Assembly (NCBI GenBank): GCA_001972305.1
Contig: BDDD01005853.1
Location: forward strand, 1 to 64,000
Direction: 5' to 3'
DNA from: Cephalotus follicularis
Lineage: Eukaryota > Streptophyta > Magnoliopsida > Oxalidales > Cephalotaceae
DNA: 64,000 nt
Under the pieces are notes generated by a model. It searched no databases. It saw nothing but the letters and a program-made list of their open reading frames with translations, and had not been told where the DNA came from. A program made the translations under genes and the position numbers. This document shows, in pieces, positions 37,801-51,600 of this stretch. Within the stretch, counting starts at the first letter, position 1. The number at the start of each line of letters is the position of its first letter.

Positions 37801-40632
37801 GAGCAACACTATTGGTATGCTTTCTATACAATGGTGCATCATTTATGCTAAATGATCACAACTTCGGGTGTGTAAATAACTACAGTTTACTTAAATGCAG
37901 GGTGTAGGGCCCAGTATAGCAATTAGCTTTGCTGTGTATGAGAGCTTGAGATCTTTTTGGCAATCACTTAGGTGATCATTTATCTATATTATTTAGCTAT
38001 TTAGAGCTTCAATATTACCTTTATTTGTGATCATCGGTTCATACATCCTATTTGTACACCTAATACTTTAACATTATCTTCTGTACATCAGGCCCCATGA
38101 TTCTACTGTCTTGGTCAGTCTGGCATGTGGCAGTCTTTCAGGCCTTGCATCATCAACAGGTGAGTGGTGTTAGACCTTCTCCTTTGGAAGCCTTTCATGA
38201 AATTCTGAATAGCCTTTTTTTTTTACGCTCCTTCTTCCTCTTCTTCTTCTTCTCCTCTCTCTCTCTCTCTCCTTTTTTTTATATGTTTGTTACTTGAAGA
38301 ATGGTTTTTTGTTCATCATGCAAATTAACCTAGTATTATTGCTGTTATGATCTCATCGTTGTACTATACAATTTTTTCGTAGTTATTTTATTATTTTACT
38401 AGCATGTAGTCTTGCTTGAATGGGCATCCTGCCGCTATAAGTTGTCTCTACTACATTATTACACAATGTAGATACGATTGGTTTTCCAAGTTAGCATAAA
38501 ATTGCCACTCTTCATAGTTGTGTGCATGGACTCTATGGTCTGATTACCCCAACTTTGACTATTGTATCAAAGGTAAATGAGCAGTGATGTTTCAGTTAAA
38601 AAAGCTCCATGTTGAAATGCTTTTATTTGTTTAATAAGAAAAACCTAACAATGGAAGTTAATATATCTAGCTGTTTACCATGCTTTTGATGCAGAGAAGC
38701 TGGGTGTGGTGCAGGCTCTGCTTTAAGTATTTAACCCGACTGACCCCTAGATCCAGAGACCAAGAATGGAGTTGTTTTTTTAGCTGGCATATGAGAATTT
38801 TAGTAAGGAAATCAACAAAAAAATATCTTGTTTCTGGCATTTGTTGAACTTTATGTTTTTATGTGAAGATCTTGTGTTGATTAATTAACTTCATATTTTC
38901 AAAATTTCCTCTGTAACCTGTCTCCCAAAGCATTGCAGTTGGTTCCATCATATGGTGGCACTACTCTCAGGTGAAACCTATTCTGTTCTCTCAGTTATCG
39001 GAGGTGAGAGGCGTCCTCTTTGAGGTATGCTTCTCACTTAGGGTTCCTCTGCTGCTTGCTTAATGGGTACTGGCCACTGGGCCTTTCACCTTATAGGTGT
39101 GATTTTGAGAGGAAATTATCCAGAAATATATTATTTGTAGATTAATCACAGAATTTTGTTTTCTTATTACAAACAATGACCGAAGCGTGATCATAAAAAG
39201 TATAATGGTGATGCAAATTCCCTTTTAAATCAAATGCTAGCTATTGCTGTCAAATTAGTAGATCTGATGAATTTTATTCTGTAGTTAACTAGATTTGTTG
39301 CATGTTTTGAAAATTTACCAGGACGAACATGGGGTGCACATTTGTAAAGCTTGGAGTGACCTGGTTTTGTGCTAACTATAGACTACCGTAAGAGTTACAA
39401 TTTGTGGGTCTATATCACCGGGCCTTAACTTTAGGCCTAATGACTTCCTGTTTAAGCTAATCTGGGTACAACAGTATTACTTATGGGCGTTAAAGCTTTA
39501 CCTGATATAGCTTGCTTGTTACCCAAGCAGTAGTATTACCTCTTGTAGGTTTACTAAGTGAATATACATTTGAACTATCATCCGTATGTGTGAATTGCAT
39601 ATCAAATTTCTTATCTAGAAATACTTGGGAGTTCAGTTCAAACTAAATTATTAAGCTGCAGCATTTTGTCTTAGACTACCGTTGAGCTTTACCTGATATA
39701 GCTTACAGCATTTTGTCTTAGACTGTCGTTGCAGCTTGATCATTGTTGGTTTTTTATTCAACATGACTAAACTATATTGGAGGACATTTTCCACTCAGCA
39801 TAAAGTGAGTGCAATTGTTATTTCATCAATATGTTCACTGGTGTCATTTAGGATTTGTTTTGTCAAAAGTCACCTTGTCATTGTAGATTGAACATCACTG
39901 CTAAAGACAGCAGCTGGCTGCTGATTTCACTCCAAGTTTTTTTTGGTGAGAACAAACATAGCATGTTCAGTTAATTGTTTGTTTGAGTTTTTGTTTGAAT
40001 GAGCATGACTGTAAAAAGCAGTGTCGTGTTTCCTATTAACATGCTGTTCGATAATAACTTTGCCATATAGATTGTGAATTCAGCTGTTGTGGTAGTTACT
40101 TGTTAATGTTACACATAATTATTCCGGATACATTAAGTTGTCTGGTAGGATGTAAACCATCATATCTTATGTTTTATTGGCGCTTTTTTTGGGGACGATA
40201 TCATCTTTGACTGACTTGTTAATTGTTCTGTTGCATATTCACTTGAATGTAATGAATCTTTAAATGGTGAGATCTGAGGGGTTTTATAACCTTCTGATTT
40301 ATTTAGTAGATAGAATTCAATTTTCAGATTTCTTCCTTCTTTCACTCTTATACAAAGAAGACCTTTATCTTGTTCTATATATGTAAAATGCAGCAACATT
40401 TCCGCTGGATCTGGTGAGACGACGGAAGCAATTGGAAGGGGCTGGTGGTCGAGCTCGAGTTTATACAACAGGCCTTCTTGGTATATTTAGGCACATTTTC
40501 CAGACTGAAGGGTTGCGTGGTTTGTATCGAGGCATTGTGCCTGAATATTACAAAGTTGTGCCTGGTGTAGGTATATGTTTCATGACTTATGAGACACTGA
40601 AGATGCTTTTAGCTGAGATAAATGAGGGATAA
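34896..40632 (+). CDS. Mitochondrial substrate carrier family (SLC25) protein, seven exons
   Basis: Exons 34896-35111, 36106-36282, 36387-36536, 37713-37814, 37901-37971, 38092-38159 and 40394-40632 give 340 residues with all splice phases consistent. The three repeats of the family are visible: signature motifs TAPLARLTI (about 62-70, with the usual Asp replaced by Ala as in its closest plant relatives), YPLDLVRTR (about 170-178) and FPLDLVRRR (about 264-272), each followed by a matrix helix with EG...YKG/YRG. Carriers of this type sit in the mitochondrial inner membrane with six helices. The sequence resembles Arabidopsis At2g37890/At3g53940-type carriers, related to the CoA/adenine-nucleotide (SLC25A42-like) group; the substrate is not established from the sequence. 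A Gln-rich stretch (about 31-41) precedes helix 1. Intron 6 is 2.2 kb. Confidence 0.93.
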
Positions 40633-41359
40633 TGGGTACTGCCTGCATCTCTGGAAGTTAGTTATTCAATGAAAATGATGGGTTAGTTTAATTGTTATGT
40701 GGCATGAGCAAATCATAATTAATTATAAAAGTTTTTTTAGCTTTTTCATGGTGGTGAATCATATGGTCCTGCCGTGAAATCCTATTTGTCCCTGTATAGA
40801 ATCATAGACAACATTTCAAATGTACTCAAAACAGTTGTTCAAACGATTATTAAAAAATATTGATCTCACTGATGATCATCTTTGAGCTCCTTTTAAGTGC
40901 AGTGTTTTGCTACCTCCCCTACATCCCAGGCATCTATGACTTTCAAAAACTTGATGCGTCTCATTTCTATCAAATTGCCAGACAACACTTGTAATCTCGT
41001 TATCAAAGTGGATGAAATGTTTGATTTTGCTTATAACTGGCTAGTTATATCTAGGTTCCGTTGTTGCTTTGTGCATGATCTATCAAGGTTTGTTTCCTGA
41101 CGTTGCAACACTACGGGGTATACATCAATAAGGTGAAAATACAGCCAAAACAGGGAATTGGTAAACGTCAATAAGGTAAAGCATATTTATTAAATTAGGA
41201 GTTAATTTTGAACATGTAACATCTTAGCACCCCCATGAAATTAGTAAGGGTGTAGCTAGTTAAGCTTCTGTGATGAGCTCAATTTCCCAGGAGCAAAACA
41301 AATTTTGCAACAGGCAAATATAGCAAAGCAAGTGATAGAAACCAGACAAATTCTTTGTA
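40633..41359. other. Convergent 3' intergenic region between carrier gene and DAR2-like gene
   Basis: Both genes end here, tail to tail, 727 nt apart. No further gene seen. Confidence 0.5.
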
Positions 41360-44300
41360 TTACAATGGGAAATGTCCATATTGGCGAATGTGGTCTAATG
41401 TGTATCGTAAACCATAACTGTTAACAGCTGCATTAGCAGCTCTAAAACCTCCTCCATATGCTGTGGAAGCATCATGAGCGATCTGATGCATGAAAAACTC
41501 ACCAAGTCTATTTTCCACAGTAGACTTCCCTCCTTTCTTTGAAGAGGAGGAAGAGGATGATGAAGCTTGTGATGTTGATGGCATGCTGCTCCTACACCCT
41601 GGAAGTACTTCTGATTCAAGCCACATGTATGAAAGTACTTGACAGATACCTTCCTCTACTTCAGGACTAAGATCACGGAAGCCTGCATATATAATCGCAG
41701 CGAATTTAAGAGAGAATGTCCCAGAGCGAAGAAGTGCCCTGAAGCAAACATGCTCAGCCCCAGAGCCTCCATGTTTGGGTTGAAAAAATGCATCCAAAGA
41801 AAAACAAGAACATGGGTATCTTACCTTTAAGGCGTAACCAGCCATGCATCAATTCGTGGGCTAAAATAGCACCTGTTAGCAGTCTGCACTCATAAAGAAT
41901 AACGAAATAGTGAAGATCTAATAAATTGTTTTTAAGCTTAAGAGTCGAGAATGAACCATGAAATGTAAAAGCATATATCAAACAGGGAAGAGGATTCTCA
42001 AGAAAAATGAGGGGAATGCTATGTGACCTTGGTAGACCATAGAGAACAAGAATAGCTGTAACTTCACATTTTCGAGTAAGCTTTTGAGGTTGGGTTCTCA
42101 TTCCTACAAGTCGGTGTCCCCTCCTTTGTATCTAGATACAATCAAACAAAATATGCAGAAAAAGAAAGTAATGAATACTCAGTATAATACCCCTAAACTT
42201 ATTGTAGATGTCACTAAAATAAGCAAAAAAATAGAGCTTACAGTTGTCAAATTACTCACACTGGTGACAGTTTGTTCCTCGGAAAGGCATAAACCCCTTG
42301 TCTCAGGCATGTGATGGTGGCCCTGGAAGAAAATTATAGCAGAATCAGAGTAATATCACAAACAAATTAAAGCCTGAAAAGAGCTGGATATCATGTTTCA
42401 CATTCTTCTCTCCGACAATAGCTTCGTTCAGTGCTTGTCGTTCAACTAGAAGCATCGGAATTTGCTGATCCAGTCTCATATACATTCCTTCATAGTAGTC
42501 TCTGATGGCATGGTAAAGAGGTTGGCAGTCACCAGTGTCCATAATTGCAGATTCCATGCACTCTAAGCATAAAGTTCGTCCGTCTTCCAAGGAATAAAAT
42601 GTTGCATTCCTAGACTTCAGAAGTGAAATACCACAAATCAATGAATAAATGTGAAATACAAAAAAATTATTGAGTAATTTGACTCTCATACTCTAAATAT
42701 TCCCCTATTTGAAGCTATACATGACAGTGAAATTGTTATCGGCCACTGCTCTAGCTTTGATAAATACCTCCAAACGCTCACAACTACAGCAGCGAGGAGT
42801 ATTATCATGCTCATGTGATGGACAGTACTTCTGGGACCAAAATGGATGGCACCTATACTCGATCAAACCAGCTCCATTTGTTGGGATCTGGGGATATATA
42901 AGATTGGAGGTTAATGAATACCCGGATGGTATTTATCCTAAAAGAGAAGGTTATGAATACCAGTATGGTATAGTGGCATTTATTCGAAAAATGAACATCG
43001 ATAAGGCACTGATAGTACATATGGACAGCAACCAAGTTCATCAGTCAAGACATCATGTATGCAACCTTGGATATTATATTGGAGTGTTCACGGTATGCAG
43101 ATAATAGAGTCATTTTAGTCATTATCTGATTCAAAACAGTAGATGCAGTGTTCGCCTACAAATTGTCTAAACTGGTTGTTCAAATAGAACTACCCATATA
43201 TCTAAACAATTAAAACACAATGTATATGATAGGTGCTAAAAATAAATTTCAAAATATAGCATTATAGCTAATTATAACAAACTGCAGCAATCAAAAACAG
43301 TTGAGAAAGCAGAGTGGAGTTCTCTTACAAATTGATGGCAGACTTCACATTTGGGATGAGTCAATTCTTTGAAACAAGACTTGTGATAAGGATCCTTCCC
43401 TGACAATGAAAACTTGGATCAACCAAAAAAACCAGTTAAAGAACTACATAAAAACAAGAGTATTTTTAATATCATTACTTTGGATGCTAAAAGCCATGAC
43501 AACTCATTCAGTATCAGGATTGCATAGTTAAATTAGAGAAACCGAAGAGAAAATATAAAAGATTATATGGAACTTAACAAGAACAAAAAACCTCATGTTC
43601 AGTGATCGGATAACCGCACGAATGACAGCAAAAGCACTCTGGATGAAAAAATGTTCCCATGCATCCCAAATAGTTTCCATATCCAATGTCACGGTGGCAG
43701 CCACCACAAGTTCTGAAAGATAAAGTCATTGAAAGTAATCGAGATCAGAAAATTATTGTAGTTGTTGATTAGTTTCCTATTCAACAATTTTCACAGAAAA
43801 CTAGCTGATATAATGTAACAAGAAATTATTTCGTCCAAACTTAAAAATACTTTCATGTAGGTGTCAAATTCTTAGATCTGACACTCATGCAAGAAACCCA
43901 TTTGAATTAAACTGAAGGATATGATTAGCGAATTATCAAGTATAAAATCAAACCAAAAACATCTGAAGTAATTGTTTGGTTAAGCTGATACTGCTGCATT
44001 CATCAGTTACAAGATGAAAGAGTTTATACCTATATATTCTGGGATAATTATAAGGTGTAGGGGCATAAGGAGGATATGCAGATGAATTCAGGCGGTCTTG
44101 AAGTGACCGAGCAAGATTTTAATAGTCTGTCCGATATCCATATCCTGGAAAAGAAAAGAAACTCACTTTAATATAACCTGATGAACAAAACACTCAGTCA
44201 CAGATAGCTCAATTATGTGCTGATGCGAGTCTGATGGAGAAACAATTTAAGATCTTTGATTGAGACTAGATACCAACATACCATTTGGTCTCTTCAAATC

Positions 44301-46698
44301 TTCTTCAGCAAGAGAAAGTGCAAGTGCATGATCTAAATCCTCCTTCTCCCCCTGATCAGTTCCAGACCGATCGTCCTGATGACAATATTAGAACAACTAT
44401 TTTGAAATATTAATTACTTGCTAAGCAATCAATGTTGCAAAAGGGTAGTTCAATCAATCAATTATTGGTAAGATCACATAATAGTATGCTACAAACACCA
44501 GTGGTATAGTTTCCTACTCAATAGCGGTCACAAGTTACCATTAGTGCAAGAACAACCATGCTGAAATTGCCAGTGATTAAGAATCAAGTAATTCAAAAGG
44601 TTCTCATTAATTTCAACACAAAAAACTGGCCAGCACCTTGATTCATAATCGCCTCATTAATAAGATTTGTAATTTAAATCTGATATGCATGCTTAAGTTA
44701 ACATGCCACATATGGTACTTAGTCCAAAAGAAAATGTAATTCATGTGCAACAATAGAAAAAAGCTACAACCACAGGACTTTGCATCCTCTTAAGGATCGT
44801 TTATTATGCTGTAATATTTGGAGGGTATGTGAGATATCAGTATGTGTAAATATAAATCTGTTTATTATATCACTTTACAAAATTATTTGGTGATCTAAAT
44901 TTTTACTATAGTATTGTATGCATTCATATAAAAAATTAAAAAAACAAAAAAAAAATCAATTTTAAAGATATCTCAGATTCTTCGTATCACAACGTATCAA
45001 ACAACCCCTAAATCAATTAATTACACTTATACTTGAATGAAGCTCCATTTAGGAAATCCCAAATTATTACTTTTTAAAGCCAGCAGAACTTAAACACACC
45101 CACACCAAATGTTTTAATTTTGTTTTCAAAATTATATAAAACGAATATTTAGAAAGTTAAATTCATCAGCATTAAATTTTATTAATTTATTAATTTATTT
45201 ATTACTAGTAAAGAAACTTGATGCCTTAAAAATATTGGGCCAAAGGTCAATAACATTCCTAGCTGGTGTTTCTTTGTTTTCAAAGTTGAACAATTGAGTA
45301 TGTTGCTTGGATTTTAATAAGAAATATTATTATTAGGTGATATTACACTCATATATATGTATAGTTATTATAATTGCGTGATTTAAAATTAATATTTTTT
45401 AAATTAATTCGTTAATTTTGATATTCTATTAATATAGATCATTCATGTAAATTTTTAAATCAATCGAATATTTATAGATATTATATTGAATATGATAATA
45501 TTTTATTGTTTATTATTAAATTATAGAACGGTTAAACTTTTTATCTGTAAATGAAATAGTTAAAAATATTTAATTGACTTGAAATTTTGACAAATACATC
45601 ATCAAATCTATTGATTGAATTTAAAAAATAACTATGCACCTAAATTAGGTATAAAATCACTCCATAAATAGATATTCTTATATGTATATTAGTCTAATAA
45701 TACATAATAATTCAACTATCAATTAGTTATTTATGTGTATTTACCCAAAAAAAATTATTTTTATGTTAACATAATTACACATTATTAGCTTAATACATAA
45801 TCAAGTAATGCATTCAATACACACAAGAATCTCTCTAGTTCGAGCTGGGATAGAAACAAAATTCACCATGAATACATTTAATCACTCTTTAAAAAATATT
45901 TTTTATTATAAAGAGAGATATGGTGTAGATAATAGATTTTATCGATTTTAACACCCGAGATGCAGTTTAATTTGTACTGCTTTGTACTTTTTGCTGCTTA
46001 TAGCTCCTAAAGATCTCTTTAACTAGCTACAAGTCCAATTAAAAATAGTAAAATACCGAAGAAAAAAAAAATCCCATCCTAACTATATACAGTATATATT
46101 ATTATGAAAATGAAGAATATATACCAGGGACCTTGATGTAGGAGCACGCCAAAGCATGTTTTCCTCTCCCAAAAACTGTGGATTACGGCCACTGCCACCG
46201 CCGCCGCCGCCACCATCACCACCACCGCGGGTGGAGCCACCTTTAAAAAGCTTACTCAGCCATTTCATGAAGCGAGATTTCCTCTCTGTGTATGGAAAAA
46301 CAAAGTGAGCTATGCTTATCATTAAAAAATTCAATATTTGTAGAATATATATACTACCAAAAAAGAATAACCCAGTAACATCAACTATGGGAACAAATTA
46401 ACTACATAACATGTAAATATTTATATTATTCAATATATTTCAAAAACCCATTAAAGATATAGGGGTAACATATATATGATAAGATCGATATCAAACTTAA
46501 ACACATTCATACTATGAAACACCTTATATATACGTACACATATGCTTGTTTTTCTTTGTAAATGAACGTAAAGATATAGTATATATTGACAATGATGAAT
46601 GCATGGTTCATAAACATGCACCGAAAAAAAAAAAAAAAACGGGGCCTACCATAATTACAGTGATTAGAGATAAGGTTAACACCTTGAGGAGGAGCCAT
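41360..46698 (-). CDS. DAR2: DA1-related protein 2 (DAR2)-like LIM/peptidase gene, with an in-frame stop in exon 4
   Basis: Twelve exons on the minus strand: 46698-46650, 46309-46125, 44375-44282, 44144-44030, 43712-43592, 43412-43329, 42887-42768, 42614-42402, 42322-42260, 42131-42028, 41883-41825 and 41682-41360. All borders are GT-AG and all phases agree, giving 510 codons. N-terminus MAPPQGVN with the [13 protein letters not shown] segment; a ubiquitin-interacting-type helix ([15 protein letters not shown], about 91-105); LIM domain from CGGC (150-153); DA1-like C-terminus with zinc-peptidase motif HELMH (392-396) and [18 protein letters not shown]1-family peptidases limit organ growth; Arabidopsis DAR2 acts in root meristem size and endoreduplication. 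Oddity: TAA at 44119-44121 (codon 118), between the ubiquitin-binding part and LIM, where relatives continue. As written the protein would stop at 117 residues. It may be a recent pseudogene, a null allele or a base error. Confidence 0.88.
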
Positions 46699-47706
46699 AG
46701 AAGGTGAGAGTGAGAGAGAGAGAGATATATAGCTGCCACCAGAATATCAACCAACGGTGATGCCAAAAAAGGAAGGGAGAGGGAGAGGGGGAAAGAGGAA
46801 GGAAACGGAGAGAAACAGAGAGAAAAATGGGTGAATGTGGCATTGTTAAAAGAGGTTTTTGAACTGAAAAATAAAAAATAAAAAAAACGGGGAGAGATTC
46901 TTCGCTTGAGAAAGGAAGACATTTTGTGTGGGCGTGTAGGGAATCTTGTGATGTAAAGAATATTGGAGTAACGGTGTGGACGGTTCATAATTGAATTGCG
47001 GTCGAAAATTAATGGAGGTGGCATGGAGAAGAATTTTGGTTTTGGTTTTGGTTTTCGCTTTCTTTTCTTATTCCTTTCTATAAATATTCATATAATATAT
47101 ATGGTCGTATTGTTTACACTACTTCTACATTATATCTCACATTTATAATTATCGAATTGCTTCATCTATGTACTAATACATGTAAATTATTTTTAAATTA
47201 ATCAAATATGTTTAACTATTTTATGGACACTTATAAATGTAAATTTAAATTGTTATATAATTGTTTAAGTCACAGTCAATTTTTTAGGTAAATAGAATAT
47301 TTTATAAATATGAATTGAATTAAAATTTGATATATATTATTTAGAAAGATTGAGGCTGATCTGTAACATCAACGACAGAAGAATGAGGTTTGGATCGTTA
47401 AACAAGAAAATTTACTTTCATACCCATAATTAGATATTGTGATTGTGAGAGATATTAAAGGTTACTCAATAATATCATCATGATTTTTAAAGTCCAAACA
47501 TGTCAATATTAACATTGATGATAGCGAAGAAATTTTAACGGAATTATTAATAATTTAACATTGATTAACTGAAATTCAGTAACTATTAATAAAACATAAA
47601 GTTACCTATATGTATATATAATATTAATCTTTAACCTTGAATTCAAGTGCGTAAGTTTCTTTGCGTAGCTACATGACATGCCCCAAATCGTTGACTTATA
47701 TGTATA
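46699..47706. other. Upstream region of the DAR2-like gene
   Basis: Purine-rich on the plus strand at 46705-46830 (CT-rich on the gene strand, typical of a plant 5' leader), then AT-rich sequence to the start of element B about 1 kb upstream of the ATG. No other gene seen. Confidence 0.45.
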
Positions 47707-48587
47707 TGATGGAGGAAAAATATGTTTGTAAAAATAAGGACACGTGTCCACAGTAGACTTGACCAGTTGTCCATCAGGGATTGCAAGCCTGACAGACAGG
47801 CCGCGCCGAGGAATAAACGCATGACATAGAATGTCCTTCTCGGACCAAGAGCCGATGTCCATTATTTTTTGAGGGCAACACACTGAGACCACAAGTACGA
47901 GGTCATTCCTCGGACTCAAAGGCAGAAGACTATACTCACGGTGTAAGGGCCGAGGATTCCCTCGGCCCGGAGTGTCTATCAGGTGGAGAACAGGAGATAC
48001 GGTCTCCTGTGCACAAAAACTGAGGACCTCCTCCTCGGACGTACTCACACTTGTTCCATCCTCGGAACAATAGCAGAGACTCGCTTTCCTTTACAGCTAT
48101 GCAAACGGAGGACTTAAACCTTATCTACGAGATAAGGAGATAATCTTCAGCAGATATGTTGGGATTCATACTTATCCAAATGCAAAGATAGAGTCCAAAT
48201 CAACTACTACTAAAGGAAAACAGCGACATTACCGGCGGAGATAAGGGAATGTCCGAGATCCACGGTATTTCCTAGGGGATAACGATTAGATCCGATTTAC
48301 ACGCTCAATCAGTTACAAAACTCCACTATAAATACAAGTTCAACACACTGAACAAAGGTCAGCAATTTTTACATTCAAGAGAGCATTATATTCATCTACA
48401 CTTGACTAACTTGAGCGTCGGAATGTCCCCGGGAAAACAACCTCCTAGACTTCCACCATTGTTGTTACCTTGTGCAGGTGTCCGAGATCAGATTCTTCCT
48501 CACAGGCATTCAGTGACAAAAGTTTCTCTCTACAAATAAAAGTCATCCACGTAGGATACTGTTGAGAGAAGGATTTCTGTATCAACA
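47707..48587 (+). repeat. 5' LTR of element B
   Basis: 881 nt with GGACACGTGTCC (palindromic G-box context) about 35 nt from the start, a nine-base-pair GGGCCGAGG/CCTCGGCCC hairpin at 47947-47968 and TATAAATA at 48327-48334. Confidence 0.93.
48327..48334 (+). promoter_or_regulatory. LTR promoter TATA box, element B
   Basis: TATAAATA in the context CACTATAAATACAAG, shared with the truncated LTR at 29404. It sets the U3/R border of the element transcript. Confidence 0.7.
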
Positions 48588-48589
48588 GT

Positions 48590-48605
48590 TGGCGCCGTCT
48601 GTGGG
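48590..48605 (+). other. Primer-binding site of element B
   Basis: TGGCGCCGTCTGTGGG, 2 nt after the LTR. The first nine bases match the complement of plant Asp-tRNA 3' ends; the rest differs, so the tRNA is uncertain. Confidence 0.75.
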
Positions 48606-48632
48606 AAACGCAACGAGAAGTCATCAATTATC

Positions 48633-51600
48633 ATGCCTCCCAGGAAGAATACCCTAATTGGAGCCACTCGCAGCCAAGAGGAAGAGGTTGCAGCCCCTCC
48701 ACCTGAAGCCGTTCAAGTAGCGGTCCAAGATCCAGCTCCCGTCACAGGGGAACAGCTCAACCAATTCCTCCAGGGATTGGAGAGTGTTACAGATCTATTG
48801 GTCACCACTTTGGCCAACCAACAACAAGCCGGGCCTGCTCACCCAGTGCTCCGAGGAGTTTCTGGCCCCCATAGGCCAGAGGTGGAGACAAGGCACCCAC
48901 GAGGTGCCAGGCGAAACCCACCAAGGGGAGACGAACTTCCCCCTAGGCGGTCAGGGGACAAAAATCCCCTGGGAAGGAGAGCTGAGATCAATGCATCTCA
49001 GAGGGCTGAGTCCTCCACCGCTAGGGATCATCCCAACGATCCCAGAAGAGGACACTCTCAGCACCAGCCCATGGATGTGGATCCTCGGCAGGAGGATAGG
49101 GGAGCAGAGGAGGCACAAGAGCGCTCTAATGCTCCTCGCAGAGCTGGCACGGCCCGAGGAAGTAGGGTCAATCCCCTAGCCTCAGTGGCTGGAGGGTCAC
49201 ATGTTTCTAGCAGAGTTAGGAACATTGAAGAGGTAGAGCAATCAGTGAACAGGAGGCTGGCAGACATTGAAAGGAGGTTCCGAGGAGTGGAACAACAAAG
49301 GGGGCACCTATCCGAGGTGCAAAATATCAATGCACACCCCTTCACAACTGAGATCACAGCAGAGCTAGTCCCCAGTGGGTTCCAAAACCCAAATCTTGAT
49401 AAGTACGATGGGTCCACGGATCCCATTCAGCATGTGCGTACTTATATCCAGGCAATGTGGATGCATCAGGCCTCGGACGCTATGCTTTACCGAGGATTCC
49501 CAGTGATTTTGACTGGAGCCGCCCAATCATGGTATTTCACTTTCGCCAAGAATTCAGTGAAGAGCTTCGATCAGTTCACGGAGCTGTTTGTGACTAAGTT
49601 CCTCAATAGCACCACGCAGAGGAGAAACTCCACCCACCTCATCAATATGGTACAGGGCAAAGATGAGACATTAAGAGATTACCTCACTAGGTTCAACAAA
49701 GAATCTCTTACAGTGAAGGACCTGGAGCCATCCTTTGCTCTGGCAGCCTTGATCAATGGGCTGAGGAGCAACTCGAAGTTCACTTTCTCCCTGCTGAAGA
49801 AACCAGCCAAGGACATGGCAGACCTATTGAAGAGGGCGGAGAGGTATGTGAATGCCGAGGAAGAGATGTTGGCCAGGAAGCAAAAAGCACCTTGGACTGG
49901 CCAACAGGAGGAGGGAAGAGAGCCTTCACGAAATGCTCCCGAGAGAAGAGAGAAGAGGAAGGAGAGGTCAGACCTGTCCAAGGGAGACCTCAGACATAAG
50001 CTTTCTAGGCGAGAAGGCACATCCAAGGGGGGAGCGCCAATACCATCTTACAATACCTTTACCCCTCTCCTGGACACACGCACAAAAATACTTGCAGTGG
50101 AGCAAGATAAAGTCCCTTTTCAGTGGCCAGAGAAAATGAGGGCCCCGGCAGAGAACAGAAGTGTGGAGAAGTACTATCGTTATCATCGTGACCACGGCCA
50201 CGATACTGAGGAGTGTAGGCAGTTAAAAAATCAGATTGAGGATCTGATTAGAAAGGGACATTTGCGCAAGTATGTGGATAGAGATGCTCCTCAGGGAAGG
50301 AGAGAGCAGAGAAGAGAGGAGGCTCCTCGGCAGCAAGAGGAGCAACAACAACAACAGCAGCCCAGAGGTGTCATCCACACCATCTCTGGTGGGGTCGCGT
50401 CAGGGGGCGACGACTCAAATGCGAGAAAAGCCTATGGGAGACAGTCCCTTGCTGTGCAACAAGTTCTTCACAGCAAAAGGCTCAGAACTGGAGGAGATGA
50501 GGAGGTAATATCCTTCTCGGAGGCGGACTATGAGGGAGTACGTCTTCCTCACGATGACCCAGTGGTAGTGACTCTTCTGGTAGAGCTCTTTACCATGAAG
50601 AGGATTCTCATTGATAATGGCAGCTCGGCTGATATCCTTTACAAGCATGCATTTGATTAGCTAAGGATCTCGGCCGACCAGTTAAAGCCAGTTAAAACCC
50701 CACTGGTTGGTTTTGCAAGTGAAACGATCCATCCTCTGGGATCTATCAACCTGTCTGTGGTTGCGGGCACGGCCCCACTTCAAACTCAGGTAGAGATGAC
50801 GTTCCTGGTGGTGGACACCCCAAGCCCTTACAATGCTATAGTGGGGCGACCAGGATTAAACTTGTTGGAGGCCATAGTGTCTACGAGACACTTGCTGATG
50901 AAGTTTCCCACAAGGTTTGGCGTGGGGGAGGTCAGAGGATATCAGGAGGTGGCGAGGAGATGTTATAAAACCGCCATCTCGGACAAGGGGAAAGGTAAGG
51001 TCCTTTCCATAGCAAATGTGGAGCTCAGAGGTGATGTGCAGACAGAACGTCCACAGCCTATTGAGGATGTCCTCCAAGTGCCCGTGGAAGAGGGCAACGA
51101 AGAGAAGGTACTCCAAGTTGGCTCACAACTTGAAGAAGCGGAGAAGGAGGAGTTAATAACATTCCTCCGAGAAAATAGAGATGTTTTTGCATGGTCAGCG
51201 GAGGAGGTCCCGGGCATCAGTTCAGAAATAATGGTTCACAAGCTGAGTGTGGATCCAGCCAAACCTCCCATCAGGCAAAAGAAGAGGAGCTTTGCCCCTG
51301 AGAGGCAACAAGCAATAGCCGAGGAGGTGAGCAAATTGTTGCAGGCAGGTTTTATCCGAGAAGTGCACTACTCGGACTGGCTAGCAAATCCTGTGTTAGT
51401 CAAGAAGGCCAATGGGAAATGGAGGATGTGCATAGACTTCACAGACCTCAACAAAGCCTGCCCAAAGGATAACTTTCCTCTCCCAAAGATCGACCAACTG
51501 GTAGACACAACCTCGGGCTATAGGTTATTAAGCTTCTTGGATGCTTACTCAGGATACAATCAAATCCCCATGTATGAGCCTGATGAGAGCAAGACAGCGT

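Noticed and set aside
46608..47024. 138-codon minus-strand ORF upstream of and overlapping DAR2 exon 1
   Set aside because: Phe/Ser/Leu-rich translation of a CT-rich leader, and it crosses the DAR2 exon 1 splice donor in another frame.
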